In this document: positions 22,738-34,143 of the stretch, in pieces
How positions within the stretch are numbered: position 1 is the stretch's first letter
How the letters are laid out: each line of letters begins with the position of its first letter
Source of the DNA: Heterobasidion occidentale
Taxonomy: Eukaryota; Basidiomycota; Agaricomycetes; Russulales; Bondarzewiaceae
Length of the DNA stretch: 64,000 nt
Direction of reading: 5' to 3'
NCBI GenBank assembly: GCA_039111635.1
Contig: JBCAQO010000007.1
Location: 1,116,001 to 1,180,000, forward strand
Position numbers and translations under genes: made by a program
The notes under the pieces: model-generated
Seen by the model: the letters and a program-made list of their open reading frames with translations, nothing else
Databases searched by the model: none
What the model was told of the DNA's origin: nothing

Positions 22738-24846
22738 CGCAAGTCCCAAGTAGATGTCCTCATAGTTGGAGGTGAGTGACACCGGCGGTAACCTTATGTC
22801 GTCGGTCACTGACAGTCGCCTTTGATAGCTGGTCCTGTTGGCCTTGCCACTGCCGCTTGTCTCGTCCGCCAGGGCGTGTCTTTGCGCATCCTTGATAGGT
22901 CTCCCCACCCACTGACTGTCGGGCGCGCCGATGCTTTGCAGCCGCGGACCATGGAGGTCTTCCGTCAGCTCGGAATCAGCGAAGAGGTGTTCGCGCTCGG
23001 CCCCCGCATCGAGCACACCGTCGTCTACAAGGACGGGAAGAAGGAGATATTCGCCGAAAGCCATCAATCTCCTGGGAGCGAGAGCCACTTCCAGGGTCTG
23101 CACGACGCGACGCAGACCGAAGTAGAGCACGTCCTCATTCGGTATGCGTCCCTCAAGCAGCAGTTCGCCCGCGGTGCTCATCCATCCACGACAGAGACCT
23201 CGTTCGTCACGACATCCTCGTCGAGAGGCCCTGCACGGCAACGTCCTACCACTTTGACGAGAATGCCGATGCGTCTGTCACGCACCCGATCACCGTGAAC
23301 ATCACGAACCACGCCACAGGGGAGGAAGAGGCCGTGACGGCGCGCTTCCTCGTCGGGAGTGACGGCGCGCACAGCATGATCCGCAAGTCACTTCCTATCA
23401 CGTTCGACGGCATCAAAACGGATCTGCACTGGGGCATCGTCGATGCTGTCTTTGAGACAGATTTCCCCCACCGCTGGACGTTCGGGTATGCGCTCTTGGT
23501 TTGCTGTCGGGTTGACGTGATTAACCACGGCCATCAAGGACTGTGCTCAACTCGGAACACGGCGGGTGCCTTATTATTCCCCGTGAGCGCGACATGGTCA
23601 GGCTCTATGCGCAGCTGCGTCCTGAGCCTGGACAGGAATTTGATAAATCGAAGGTAATTGTCGCTGTTCAGTACTGGTGAACTCATCTCATCCATCGATC
23701 GAAGTGGGGCCCCGAGGAGGTCCTTGAGCAGCTCAACAAGATCTACGCTCCGTATTACCTCAAATATGCCAGTCCCATAGACTGGTTCACCATTCTAACC
23801 AGTAAGCAGTGGTCTCTCCTTGTCAAACTGATTTGCCTGATGTGCATCACCAGTCAATGAGCGCGTCGCGAATTCCTTCACCTACAAAGACCGCATCTTC
23901 CTCGCCGGCGATTCCTGGTCAGTTACAGTTTCGTGCATACCGCCTCGGAGAGTCGCTCACATCCTCCCAAAGCCACGTCCACAGCGCCAAAGGCGCGTTC
24001 GGCATGAACACCGGCATCATGGACGCCCACAACCTCGCCTGGAAGCTCGCCCTGCTCTGCAAAGGACTGGCCAAGCCCGGCCTCCTCGACACGTACGACC
24101 TCGAGCGCCGCGAAAACGCGCTGCGCGCGGTGCGCACGTCCGCGCGCTACCTCCGCTTCGTCGGCAACTGCACCTTCCAAAACCTCGACGGCTCCGAGAC
24201 CGACGCCGAGCCCGAGATCGAAGCCCCCGCCGCGCCGGGCGAGGACCCGCACGTCGCGTTCTTCAAGCGCTTCGCGGACGAGAACGCGCGCTTCCTCATC
24301 GGGCTCGACGTCGACTACGCCGCGAACGCGGTCAACCACGCCGCGGACCCCGCCGTGTCCGGCGTGCGCGCGGGCTACCGCGCGCCCGACCCGCGCGTCG
24401 CGCTGTCACGCGCACGCTCTGGGCGGCTGTACGACGCGTTCGGGCGGCTCGACCAGTTCACGCTCGTCGTGTTCGCAAGCAACCTCGGGGGCGCGCTCAC
24501 GCTGCGGCTGCGCGCGCTAGACGCGTACCTCGCGTCGCCCAAGTCGTTCTACCGCGCCGCGGCGTCCAGCGACCTCTTCAAGCTCGTCGTCGTCGCGCGC
24601 GCGACGCCGACCGAGGCGGACGCGCGGATCGCGGAGTATCCGTTCCTCGCCGCGCATGCGCAGCTCGTGTACGACGACCAGCTGCCGCCCGGCATCTTCG
24701 GCGGGGACGCGCACTCGATCTACGGGGTGGATCATGCGCAGGGCGCCGTGGTCGTCGTGCGCCCTGACACATGGGTCGGGACAGCTGTCCCCGTGGACGG
24801 GGTGTCGAGCCTGGAAGCCTACTTTTCGACCTTCCTCGCCCTCTGA
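22738..24846 (+). CDS. FAD-dependent monooxygenase, phenol 2-monooxygenase type
   Basis: Flavoprotein aromatic hydroxylase of the phenol-hydroxylase group, adding oxygen to a phenolic ring with NAD(P)H. Seven exons from 22738 (22738-22771, 22829-23141, 23195-23485, 23539-23653, 23705-23801, 23854-23917, 23973-24846) give 595 in-frame residues with no breaks. Motifs: FAD loop DVLIVGAGPVGLATAACLVR, ADALQPRTMEVFRQLG, the DG motif FLVGSDGAHSMIRKSL, and the second FAD motif IFLAGDSCHVHSAKGAFGMN. The C-terminal third (from about AGYRAPDPRVAL to the end) is the thioredoxin-like domain typical of phenol 2-monooxygenases. The N-terminus is unresolved: exon 2 follows a good acceptor (TTTTCAG), and the first exon is probably near the ATG at 22,524 with an undetermined donor. 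A tailoring role beside the A-T-R gene is inferred. Confidence 0.9.
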
Positions 24847-26775
24847 GATGAGATGCCGTTTCCGCGTTCCTGTTCCTGTGCTTGTTGGGTTTACTGTACT
24901 GTCTAGACGTGTTGGTCCTGCATTAGCATGCAGATCCACCAATCAAACCCTATTTATTGAGTCAAAAAGTGTGCGAAAGATTAGGAACACCGTGGAGCCA
25001 ACACGAAAACTCAAAATCGAGTCCGGTCTGACGATGACGAGCACCTCATCGCGGAGGGTACGACAGTCGGGCTCCTCGCCTCATCGCGACGAGCGCGCGC
25101 GCTGTATATCCCGCCGAGCACGGAAGCGCAGGTCCGCACGCCGTGACAGTCTGATCAACGCGCCTGTCGTGGGACTTCGGCGGCGCCAGGATGATCCCCG
25201 CATGGCTCGTACTGTGGGGTGGGCACGTGGCGGACGAGCCCGCACCCGCCGCTGTCGCCTTCAGGTACAGAGCCTCGATCGTCGAATGACGATGGCGGCG
25301 CTCGGGGAGACGCGCGGCCAGAAAGATGCTGCGGACACCACGACGGCGGAATATAGCCTCAGCGCCCGCGCGCGAGGCGTCCCACGCGCGTCAGCGCGCA
25401 GCGGGCGTCCGCCGCTTGCCGTCCCCTCATCGAGCTGTCGAGCTGTCGGGCTGTCGAGCTGTCAGGCCGCCGACGTCAACCCGTGGAACAAGGAACTGTC
25501 AAACAAGCAGCAAGCCGCAAGCCGTGGAGCCGTGGAACCGTAAAACCGTCAAGGTGCCGTCGGTCCGACGCCCGACGCTGCCACTCGCCCGCGCGACACA
25601 GGGCGATCGCGCCCACGCCACGCCTACTATGACTACCCCCCAGGGCCCCATCCAGGCGCCATGCCCGCTCGGCGTTCGTCATCGCATCCCACGCTGTCGC
25701 GTACAGACAAGCAGAATTGGGGAGCACGGACCTGGCCCTCGAGAACGGGTTCCACGATGCTCGATTTGCGTGTACTCGCACGCGTGCCAGCATGATGTGT
25801 CGGGAATCAGGATCAAACGTGCAGACTCCAGAGCGGACAAGTAAAACGTGAAGGTTGCTCGCTCGCTCGCTCACCCCGCATGATCAGAACCACTCGCCCA
25901 ACGTCCCGCACTCGCAATTCTAGCGAGGCGGTCCTTCGACGCGACCGAGAGAAGCCTGCGTTGCGGAAAAAGCAAAGCAAAGAGAAGCGGGAAGCGAGAG
26001 GAGAGTGACAACATGTGTGACGAAATTCAAATCCCGGAGGACTCCAGGCGGGCCTGCGAGTGGCCGGCGTCGGAGCCCTCGAGATCAAGAACACCGCCAT
26101 CCCGCCACCGCCACCCCACCAGCCGGCGCCTCGGACCGGAGCTCTCGATGGCGCACCAGTGACTGCAGTAGCAGCAATAGCACAACAACTGCAGCGCACC
26201 ACCAAAGTACTCCTAGCTTACTTATCGAGTACGCTGATAACCCCGCCCAGCCCAGCACAGTACATATATCCAAGCCGCGCACGTCGCAGATCAGCGAAGA
26301 TCCGCAGGCTGGATATAGATAATTCATAGATAGCTTATAGATAGTTATAGATCCGATCGTCGCAGGGCACGTGAAATGGCCGTCCCGTTTAGGAGTTTTA
26401 GGTGAGTGTCTGGAAAGCAGCGTGAAAGCAACAGGCTCGGCGCTGGGCAAAAACGGCGCGGGGAGCGGGGGAGGCATCGGCCGGGCGTGTCGTTGACTCC
26501 GCTGGCGTTGAGAGCTGGAAGAGGGCGGTGTCGCTCGGTGCGGCAGAACACAGCACAGCAGATCGAGGTACATCTGGATATCCATTTCCATCTCTGATTC
26601 CATTTCCATTTGCAGTCTCATTTCCATTTACCACTCCCGATTCCAGATCCTGATTCCCGTTCGCCATTCGCGCCCGCCCGCTCGCCCGCCCGCCCGGCGC
26701 CTTTTCTTCCAACGTCCAGCCAGCCTCCCTCATGGGACGATACGACATCCTATCCCGCGGCGCGAGGAGGCGCGT
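24847..26775. other. Long convergent intergenic region
   Basis: About 1.9 kb between the monooxygenase (+) and alcohol dehydrogenase (-) stops. No recognisable gene. It contains an 8-bp tandem repeat (25,432-25,463), a TAGATAG-type AT-rich tract near 26,310-26,355, and a run of clustered TCC/ATT steps near 26,575-26,650. Open frames of 100-295 codons overlap on several frames and look like GC-rich chance frames. Confidence 0.5.
25432..25463. repeat. Four-copy 8-bp tandem repeat (GAGCTGTC)
   Basis: Four consecutive copies of GAGCTGTC; the third reads GGGCTGTC. Each copy contains AGCT, so the tract is partly self-complementary. It lies in the long spacer between two metabolic genes. Confidence 0.85.
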
Positions 26776-28310
26776 CTACGGGAAGACGATGACGTTGCGG
26801 AAGCGCGCCTTGTTCGCGACGACGCCGTCGTACGCCGCCGCGTACTGCTCGAGCGAGTACTCCTGCACGACGGACTTGACGCCTGCACGCGCGTGCGCGG
26901 GGGGGCGTCAGCGCTCCACACACCCAAACACACGCACAAAAGGAAGAGCCAAAGAGCCAAAGAAAGAAAGGAAGGAAGGAAGGAAGGGCGAGCGCGCAGA
27001 CGCACCAGAGACCGTCGAGAACCGCACGCACTGCTCCATATCCGCCGCGCCGCCGCAGCACCACCCGCGGAGCGTCGCGCGGTGCATGTTGAGCAGCAGG
27101 TTCTGCACCTTTACCGGCGCGTCGGTCGCGGCGGACACGAGCGTGACCGTGCCGTTCTTCGCGACGGCGGGGAGGAGCGCGCTGATCTGGTCCGCGTACG
27201 GCGCGGTGCACACGATGAGGCGCGCGCCGCCGCGGGATTGGAGGTGCGCGACGAGGGCTTCGGCGGGCGAGGAGGGAGAGGAGGGAGAGGAGGGAGAGGG
27301 GGAGGAGGAGGAGGGGGGAGGAGGGGAGGAGGCGTCGATGTATTCGTGCGCGCCGATGGAGAGCGCAAAGTCGCGTTTGGAGGCGCCGGAGGAGACGGCG
27401 ATGACCTGTGCACGCGCGGGATGCTCAGCTCCGGCGAGGACGACAAAAGCGGCAGGATCGCGCGCGCGGGCGTACCTTCAAGCCCATCTTAGCCGCGTAC
27501 TGCTCGGCGCGACGCGACACATCCGTCAGCGGGGTGAGCGAGGATCAAGGAGAGGGAGGGGGGGCAGCGCACCTGGACGGCGAGGTGGCCGAGGCCGCCG
27601 ATGCCCTGGACGACGCAGAGGTCGCCTGGGACCCAGTTGGAGGTGCGGATGGCGTCGAAGACGGTGGCGCCGGCGCAGAAGAGCGGTGCGAGCTCGGCGT
27701 ACGAGGCGTGCTCGAGGGCCTCCTCAGGGATGGACACGAGGGCTGCCCTCCCGCATGCGCGCAGATCATCGTCAGCCATCGCGCACACACGGAGAGGGGG
27801 AGGGAGGGGCGCGCGCACCGGTCTCGGGGACGTAGACGTACTCGGCGTGGCCGCCGTCGAAGGTGAAGCCAGTGACGTCCGCGAGGTCGCACGTCCAGAA
27901 CTCGCCGCGCCTGCAGGGGCCGCAGCGGCCGCAATAGCCGCCGTTCCAGCCGACGCCGACGAGGGCGCCGATGGCGAAGCGTGCGCCGGCGCCGCGGGCG
28001 TTCAGGAGGGCGGGGCCGACGGCGGCGATGCGGCCGACGACCTCGTGGCCGGGGATGCGGGGGTAGGCGAGGCCGGGCCAGGTGCCTTCCTTGACGAAGT
28101 GGTCCGAGTTGCAGATGCCTGAGGCGTGCACGCGGACGAGGACCTCGGTGGGGCGGGGGCGCGGAGGGGGAGGGTGACGACTTCCCAGGGGGCGTGGGGG
28201 GCGGCGCAGCTGACTTTGGGCGCGGATGAGTGGGTGGACGGGTGGGGAAGGGAGGGGTGGGGCTTACTGGCTTTGAAGGTGTTTGGGAGGGACGGGGGGA
28301 GGGCAGCCAT
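26776..28310 (-). CDS. Zinc-dependent alcohol dehydrogenase (MDR family)
   Basis: Medium-chain dehydrogenase interconverting an alcohol and an aldehyde with NAD(P). Six exons (28310-28268, 28213-27819, 27742-27573, 27499-27476, 27405-27006, 26882-26776) plus one restored base give 379 residues. Catalytic-zinc residues are in HASGICNSDHF and PGHEVVGRIAAVG; the structural zinc site is the cysteine cluster CGRCGPCRRGEFWTC; the nucleotide-binding loop is VVQGIGGLGHLAVQ. Exon 4 is only 24 nt (YAAKMGLK). A Pro/Ser run of about 20 residues interrupts the region after GAHEYIDA, encoded by a purine/pyrimidine-rich microsatellite near 27,265-27,330. The frame steps back one base in a C-run near 28,155 (RAPAP then TEVLVRVHA). 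It shares a divergent promoter with the MFS transporter. Confidence 0.9.
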
Positions 28311-28739
28311 GGCTGGAGAGAGGGACGCGGGGGTGGGATCGATGGCGATGGGAGCGAGTGGGAGGGCTTTGTGTTGGAGGATAATAAGAGTGCGAGGGCG
28401 CCGGGTTGTTTGTCACAAATGGACGGAGGAGGATGGGTCAGTGGGCGAGGGGCACGATGGGCCAGGATCGGCTAGCGCCGGTAGAGCGGCGATGGGGCTG
28501 CAGATCGAGATTGCCATAGTATGTAGACCGGCGCCGGCGACTTGTTTGATGGCCCGCAACAAGGCGGCGGACCCACTCCCCAGCGCTCACTGCCTTGCTT
28601 ATTACCTCCCCCCGCCGACACAACCGGACGTGCACAACAAATGTAGCCCACAGCGTCCCGTCACTGCGCCACCCGGGGGCCCCTCTATATACCTCCTCGC
28701 TCGCCCTCACTCACCCCGCTGCCTCAGCAATCCCTCGCC
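28311..28739. promoter_or_regulatory. Divergent promoter, alcohol dehydrogenase / MFS transporter
   Basis: About 430 bp between two head-to-head genes. On the MFS side a TATA-like TCTATATACC lies at about 28,684-28,693, some 50 bp upstream of its ATG. Shared regulation of the pair is inferred from the arrangement only. Confidence 0.5.
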
Positions 28740-30968
28740 ATGCTCGACGACGCCCCGCTGCCCCCGCCCGTCCCCCGCTGGCGTGCCTGGACCCTCCTCC
28801 TCGTCTTCTCCATGGCGCAGATGCTCGACATCTTCAACGTCACCGCACCCACCGTCGCCCTCCCCCGCATCGCCTCCGACCTCGACATCCTCTTTACCGA
28901 GCGCCAGTGGGCCATCAACGCCTACTCACTCACCTTCGGCGCCTTCCTCCTCACCGTAAGCGCCTCCCCGCCTCACATATCTCTCAGAAAAAGGGGAATA
29001 ATGTCGACGACACGCGCTTCGTCGCGCGTCGCAGGGCGGCAGGTTTAGCGCCATATACGGCCCCAAGACGCTGTTCGTCACAGGCTTCACCGTCGTCGGC
29101 GTCTTCTCCATCGTCGACGGCTTCTCCGTCGACGGGCCCATGCTCTTCGTCTTCCGCGCCATCCAGGGCATCGGTGAGCCCCGCCCCGTCCCGCGCGCGT
29201 CGACGGCCCTGACATACGATGCTGCCGCACAGGCGCCGCGCTCACCATCCCGTCTGCGCTCACTATGATCACCACGCTCTTCCCGGAGCGCGGCGAGCAG
29301 GACCGCGCGCTCGGCATGTACGTGCCTCCCCGATGCAGACCGGTCTCCGACTGACCCCCCCACGCGCAGCTTCGCAGGCTTCGGCGCCATGGGCAACGTC
29401 AGCGGCCTCGTCATGTACGTCCCCCGCCCCGCCCGCCCGCCTTGAATGCGCCCGCTGACCCGTCGGACGTGCCTCGTTCTCGTCATTGGTGTGGCACAGC
29501 GGGGGCGTGATCGCGGAGCTGCTCACCTGGCGCTGGATCTTCTGGATCATGGCCATGGTCATCCTCCCGCTCGCCTTCGCCGCCTTCCTCCTCGCCCCCT
29601 CCTCGTCCGCCGCAGCCCGCGGCAACGCCTCGCTGCGCAACATGGACTGGCTCGGCCTCGGCACCATCACCCGTGCGTCCCCCTCCACCCCCTTCCCTCC
29701 GCCCTCTTTCCACCCGACGATCTGACGTCCCCGCGCACGCACGCACGCACGCACGCACGCACACTGCAGTCGCGCTGATTCTGTTCGTGTATGCGATCAC
29801 GGAGGGCAACAACCGCGGCTGGGCGACGGGCGGCATCCTCGCCCCGCTCCTCATCGCCGTCGCGCTCCTCCCCGCCTTCGCCCTGATCGAGACCCGCGTC
29901 AAGGAGCCGCTCGTGCCGCCCCTCCTGTGGTCCCTCCCCACCTTCGTCCCGCTGTTCTTCATCACGCTTAGGTGCGCGCGCGTGGCTTCTTCTTGTGTTT
30001 TTGGCACGGCATGGAGTGTGGATTGCGGCTGACGGTTCGCGGGTGCAGCGAGTACCTCGCGATGAACGTCGTCATCTTCCAGGAGTCGCTCGTGTTCCAG
30101 CAGGTGTGGCACACGTCCGCGCTCAGCGCGGCCTTGCGCATGTGAGTCGCCCCTCCCCCCCTCTCCATCCCATCCACACGCTCACGCTCACCTCCCACCA
30201 GCATCCCCTTCGGCATCACCGTAAGCCCCCCCCTCTCTCCTAAAGTAGCGGCGATAAACTCACCGGCGAACGCGCGCAGGGCTTCATCACGACGGTGAGC
30301 ATGGGCTACGTGACGCCGCACGTCGCGCCGCGCTGGATCCTGTGCGCGGGCGAGCTCCTCATGATGGGCGGCGCGCTGCTCCTCGCGTACGCGCCGACGC
30401 CCGACCTGTACTGGCCGCGCGTGCTCCCCGGCATCATCCTCACCGCGCTCGGCGTGTCGAGCGGGTTCGTGGCCGCCAAGTGAGTCGCGGCGCCCCTTCC
30501 CTCCCTTCCCCCCCTCCTCCCTTCTCTCTCTCTCTCCCTCTCTGTCTTCCTCTTTGTTTTTTTTTATGTGCGGACACCGACGCTGACGCCGACGCCGACG
30601 CCGACCGCGTATCTAGCATCGAGATGCTCCGCACGCCGCTCAACCGCCCCGCCTCCGCCGCGCGGCTGCGCGACAGCACCGCGCTCATCGGCGCCATCTT
30701 CAACGCGGACCTGCAGATCGGCTCCGCGCTCGGGCTCGCGGTCGCGACCGCGATCACCGCGCGCGTGAACGGCGCGCCCTCCTCCTCCGCCTCCGGCAGC
30801 GCCGACGCGAGCGGGCTGGCGGGGAGCGCGAGCTTCGCGGGGTATCGCGCGGCGTACTGGTTTTTGGTCGGGCTGACGGCGGCGGAGGCGGTCGTGGCGG
30901 GGGTGTTTTTGAGGGGGCGGAGGAGGAGAGGGTGGGTTGATTGGGGAGGGGGGACGAGTGGGGGGTGA
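28740..30968 (+). CDS. MFS transporter, DHA2-like drug/metabolite exporter
   Basis: Multi-spanning plasma-membrane transporter of the major facilitator superfamily, probably a proton antiporter. About nine short introns are spliced in frame with no breaks. TM1 begins WRAWTLLLVFSMAQMLDIFN; the loop RQWAINAYSLTFGAFLLTGG and GGRFSAIYGPKTLF carry the MFS loop signature; FVFRAIQGIGAALTIPSALT and GLVIGGVIAELLTWRWIFWI match DHA2-type motifs (motif C-like GGVIAE... TWRWIFWI). Later helices include VALLPAFALIETR, GFITTVSMGYVTPHVAP and VLPGIILTALGVSSGF. The C-terminus ends in a basic Arg-rich tail at 30,968. One intron (about 29,735-29,762) holds an (ACGC)n repeat. As cluster neighbour it could export the pathway product. 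Confidence 0.9.
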
Positions 30969-31599
30969 GTGGGAGGGGACGGCGTTTGATGTGGAGGGGA
31001 GAAGGTGGCTGGGGCTGGGGGAGGGGGAAGGGGGAGGTAGCGGAGGAGCGGTGGGGGTGGAGGCGGTAGAGGCGGTAGAGGAGAAGCGGGAGGTGTGAGA
31101 GGACGTACTCGTGTGTTGTTTTTTGTTTGTTTTTTGTTTGTTTTTGTCGGAAAATGATGCGATGCGATGGATGGCCCGTTTGAGGCGCGTCTTGAGGGTG
31201 CGAGACGGACGGGGTCTGTCTGTCTGTCTGTCTGGCGAGGACGGGGAGGCAGAGAGGAAGAGAGAAAGAAGGAAAGGAAGAAGGAAAGATTTGGGCACGC
31301 GGACGAGGAGCTCACTGACGCGCGTGCAGCACACAGACGGACGGACGGGGCGCGACGCGCGAAGCAAGAAAATGTTTATGTGCGAGCAAAAGAGGTAGTA
31401 CAAAGCGGCGCGACGACGACAGCAAGAAACCAACCAACCAACAGACAAACCAACAGACAAACAAACAAACAAACAAACAAACAAGAAACGTACGGACGGG
31501 CGGCTCGAGCGACGAGATTGCAAGATAGATAGAATTCGGACAGTGTATTATTGCGTTGTGTTGTGTTGTGGATGTGGATGAAAGGTCCCCGCGCGACGC
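30969..31599. other. Convergent intergenic region with simple repeats
   Basis: About 630 bp with no gene. Simple repeats include GTCTGTCTGTCT near 31,216, a GAAAGAAGG-type purine tract near 31,255-31,290 and (ACAA)n near 31,455-31,485. Confidence 0.6.
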
Positions 31600-32445
31600 T
31601 CAGCGGGCCTTCTTGGACTCCTGGGCGGCGGAGGGGCGCGCGTGTGCGTGTAGCGCGCGGGTGATGTCGCGCCCGAGGGTGTAGATGATGCAGCTTGGGA
31701 CGACGAGCCATATCCTGCGAACCAGAAAAGCGCGTCAGCCAGTCGCACACTCGTCGCGCGCGTAGGAAGAAGCCGAAGGATGCGAGGAGCGGGAACGGGA
31801 GAGGGAAAAGCGGGCACGCACCCGTTGGGGATGATCCAGTAGACGAGGAGTCGCGCGGGGCGTTGTGCCCGATCGAGCACCAGCCGCAGAAGTACTCGTT
31901 GAGCCAGTAGAGGACGGTCTTGGAGAGCGTCATGGTGACGCTCGCGAAGCCAACGGCGGGCGCGCCTGGGGAGCGGGCGATGTGCGCGAGGTAGACGTAG
32001 AGGAGGTTGAGGAGCGTTTCGACGATGTTGAGGGCGGCTGGGGGCGGGCGCGGGGGTCAGTGCAATGTGTGGTGATGAGGGGCGGGGAGGGGGCTTGCAT
32101 TGGGCGTTCGTGAAGCCGTTGTTCTCGGCGAGCGCTTTGACGCCGTAGACCTGTCGCCGGCGCGCGTCAGTGAGTGCGGGGGTCGCGAGATGTTAGTCTA
32201 GAGGAGAGCGTGGAGGGACACGCACGTAGTCTATTTCCTGGTAGATCTCGTACGGCTTCCAGATCCAGTGGAGGTCGCCGCCTCTCATCGAGCGCGGGCT
32301 GGGGGCGGGACACAGATACGGTGAGATCGCGACCCGTGCGCAGGCGAGGACACGTACCGGAAGAAGCAGTAGCCCGCGTCCCAGAAGATGACAGGGCGGA
32401 GGCAAGGAACCAGAAGGTGATCCAAGAGTATGTTTTGGGAGCCAT
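31600..32445 (-). CDS. EXPERA-domain membrane protein
   Basis: Small four-helix membrane protein of the EXPERA family (related to sigma-2 receptor/TMEM97 and emopamil-binding proteins), usually in the ER and linked to sterol or lipid handling. Five exons (32445-32358, 32298-32226, 32150-32099, 32037-31822, 31714-31600) plus two restored bases give 181 residues. Key stretches: MAPKTYSWITFWFL, PVIFWDAGYCFFRPRSMRGG, DLHWIWKPYEIYQEIDYVYG, MTLSKTVLYWLNEYFCGW, YWIIPNGIWLVVPSCIIYTL, and a lysine-rich end ESKKAR resembling a C-terminal ER-retention signal. The frame steps back one base near 32,398 and near 31,850. Intron 3 uses a GC donor. Its promoter is shared with the BTB gene (207 bp). Confidence 0.85.
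32038..32098 (-). other. GC-AG intron in the EXPERA gene
   Basis: On the minus strand the exon ends CGCCCAAT and the intron starts GCAAGCCC; it ends CCCCCAG. Splicing here gives TNAQSALNIVETLLN, which reads correctly for the family. No GT donor gives a better join, so this is a probable GC-AG intron of 61 nt. Confidence 0.75.
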
Positions 32446-32652
32446 GGGGGACGGTGCTGCGCGGCTGTGAGGAGGAGGTCCAAGAGGTCGTGCGACGGCG
32501 TTGCGAGGGTGGGAACAAGGCAGCGGAGACAATTGGGGCTCACGTGCACGACGCGCCCTTATAAAACGCGTCCTTGTCTGGCTCGCGGTGGCTCCCCGCA
32601 TCCTCTGGGCCACCCCTGGGCCACCTCTGCACCCCCTTTGACGAGCTTTGCC

Positions 32653-33905
32653 ATGAATCTCTCCACCTATACCCCCCAGCGCCACATGTCTCACCCGCTG
32701 AAGCGTCTCCGCACCCTCAGCCTCGAATTTAAGGACCCGACCACGGATATAACTAACACCTCCTTTACGATGCCTCACCCAGTTCCCTCCACCTCCACCT
32801 TTACATCCACCTTCACTTCTTCCTCGTACGACCGCCCCCACCGCGCCAAGCGTCGCCAGCTCAGAGAACCCGGTGCCATGCAGCTCTCCCAGGACCCGCG
32901 ATTCGCGGGGTACGTGCGGCCGTCGTTCAAGCCGTACTGGTTCGACGACGGCGACGTCGTGCTCGTCGTCGGTGACCACCTCTTCAAGCTCAAGTGCGCG
33001 ACGCTCGCATGCTCACAGATTTTCGCCGACATGTTCGAGTTCGCGGAGCCGCAGGGCGCGGACCAGCTCGACGGGTGCCCCGTCGTGCATCTGCAGGATT
33101 CCCCGGAAGACTGGACGACCGTGCTGGAGTGGATAGATCACCCAAGGTACGTCGTCCGCCTCTCTCTCTCTCTCTCGCTTGCGCGGCGCTCACGCGTCTC
33201 GTTCGTGTTTTCTCTTTGCGCGCCCGCGCAGGGACTTTTGGAACCGCCGGGACATCGCATTCGCGACCGTCGCCGGCGCGCTGCGCATCGCGGCGAAGTA
33301 CGACATCAAGACCCTATCCGCCACGGCGGTGAAGCACCTCTACCGCATATGGCCGCCCGGGCTGCGCAAGGTAGGCGAGCGGGCGTTCGCCCAGGACAGA
33401 CTAGGTGCGCGCGCGATCCTCCTCCTCCGTTCTCGTCCATGCCACCATGCTCACCGCCTGTGGCATGTCCACCTCAGCCGGCCTCACACTAGCGCGTGAA
33501 TGCTCCCTCCCCGAGATCGTCCCCGCGATCGAATACACCCTCTGCGTCGACGCGCTGCGCGCCCTCCCGTCCGCCGCCTCCGCGCCCGCCCTCGCGCCCC
33601 TCTCCTCAGCCGAGCGCGCGCACATCCTCGACCGCTCCAGGCACCTGCGCGACTTCCACGACGAGACCGCCCGCCTCGCCGCCGCCGGCCTGTGCGGCGA
33701 CGCGTGCGGCGCGTGCGGGCTGGCGCTACAATCCTACTGGACGCGCTTGCTGCACTTCCCGGACGGCGCGCCGCCGTGGCTCGCGCGGCGGCTGAGCAAG
33801 ATGCTGGGCGAGGTGCCCAAAGGCGTGTGCCCCGACTGCTGCGCGATGCATTATGATCTGGTCTACGGGAGGCTCGCGGCGCTGGAGGATCTCTTTGCGC
33901 GCTAG
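32653..33905 (+). CDS. BTB/POZ-domain protein
   Basis: Protein with one BTB fold, of a type expanded in Agaricomycetes; such proteins often act as homodimers or CUL3 adaptors, but no second domain is visible to say more. Three exons (32653-33146, 33232-33404, 33493-33905) give 359 in-frame residues. The BTB starts at YWFDDGDVVLVVGDHLFKLK, continues ACSQIFADMFEF and PVVHLQDSPEDWTTVLEWI, then ALRIAAKYDIKTLSATAVKH. The C-terminal region has paired cysteines (CGDACGACG and GVCPDCC). The ATG at 32,653 is the first in frame after the promoter shared with the EXPERA gene; an N-terminal Ser/Thr-rich leader of about 80 residues precedes the BTB. Confidence 0.87.
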
Positions 33906-34143
33906 TCCGCTTGATATTCTGGACCCTCGTCGGGCTGGGAGATCTATATGCCTAGATGCTGATCTACGGGTTTGTGATTATATGCGGTTCTTATTGGCCC
34001 TACTACCTGCTGCTGCTGTGTACTGTACATGGTTATGTCTCTTAATCCTCGCTGCATTTAGGAGACCGGAAAATATGCGAGGGGGTTCCTAGATCGTGTG
34101 ATGCGCGAACTACATAAGGTCAACAGGAAGAACATAACAAGTC
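33906..34143. other. Spacer between BTB gene and tRNA
   Basis: AT-richer than its flanks; no gene seen. Probably BTB 3' UTR followed by tRNA 5' flank. Confidence 0.4.

Noticed and set aside
23142..23194. Apparent frameshift in the FAD monooxygenase
   Set aside because: A standard 53-nt GT-AG intron restores HVLIRDLVRHDILVERP exactly, and the whole spliced CDS is a multiple of three.
31111..31532. ORFs over the GTCT/ACAA simple repeats
   Set aside because: Low-complexity translation of microsatellites between two convergent genes.
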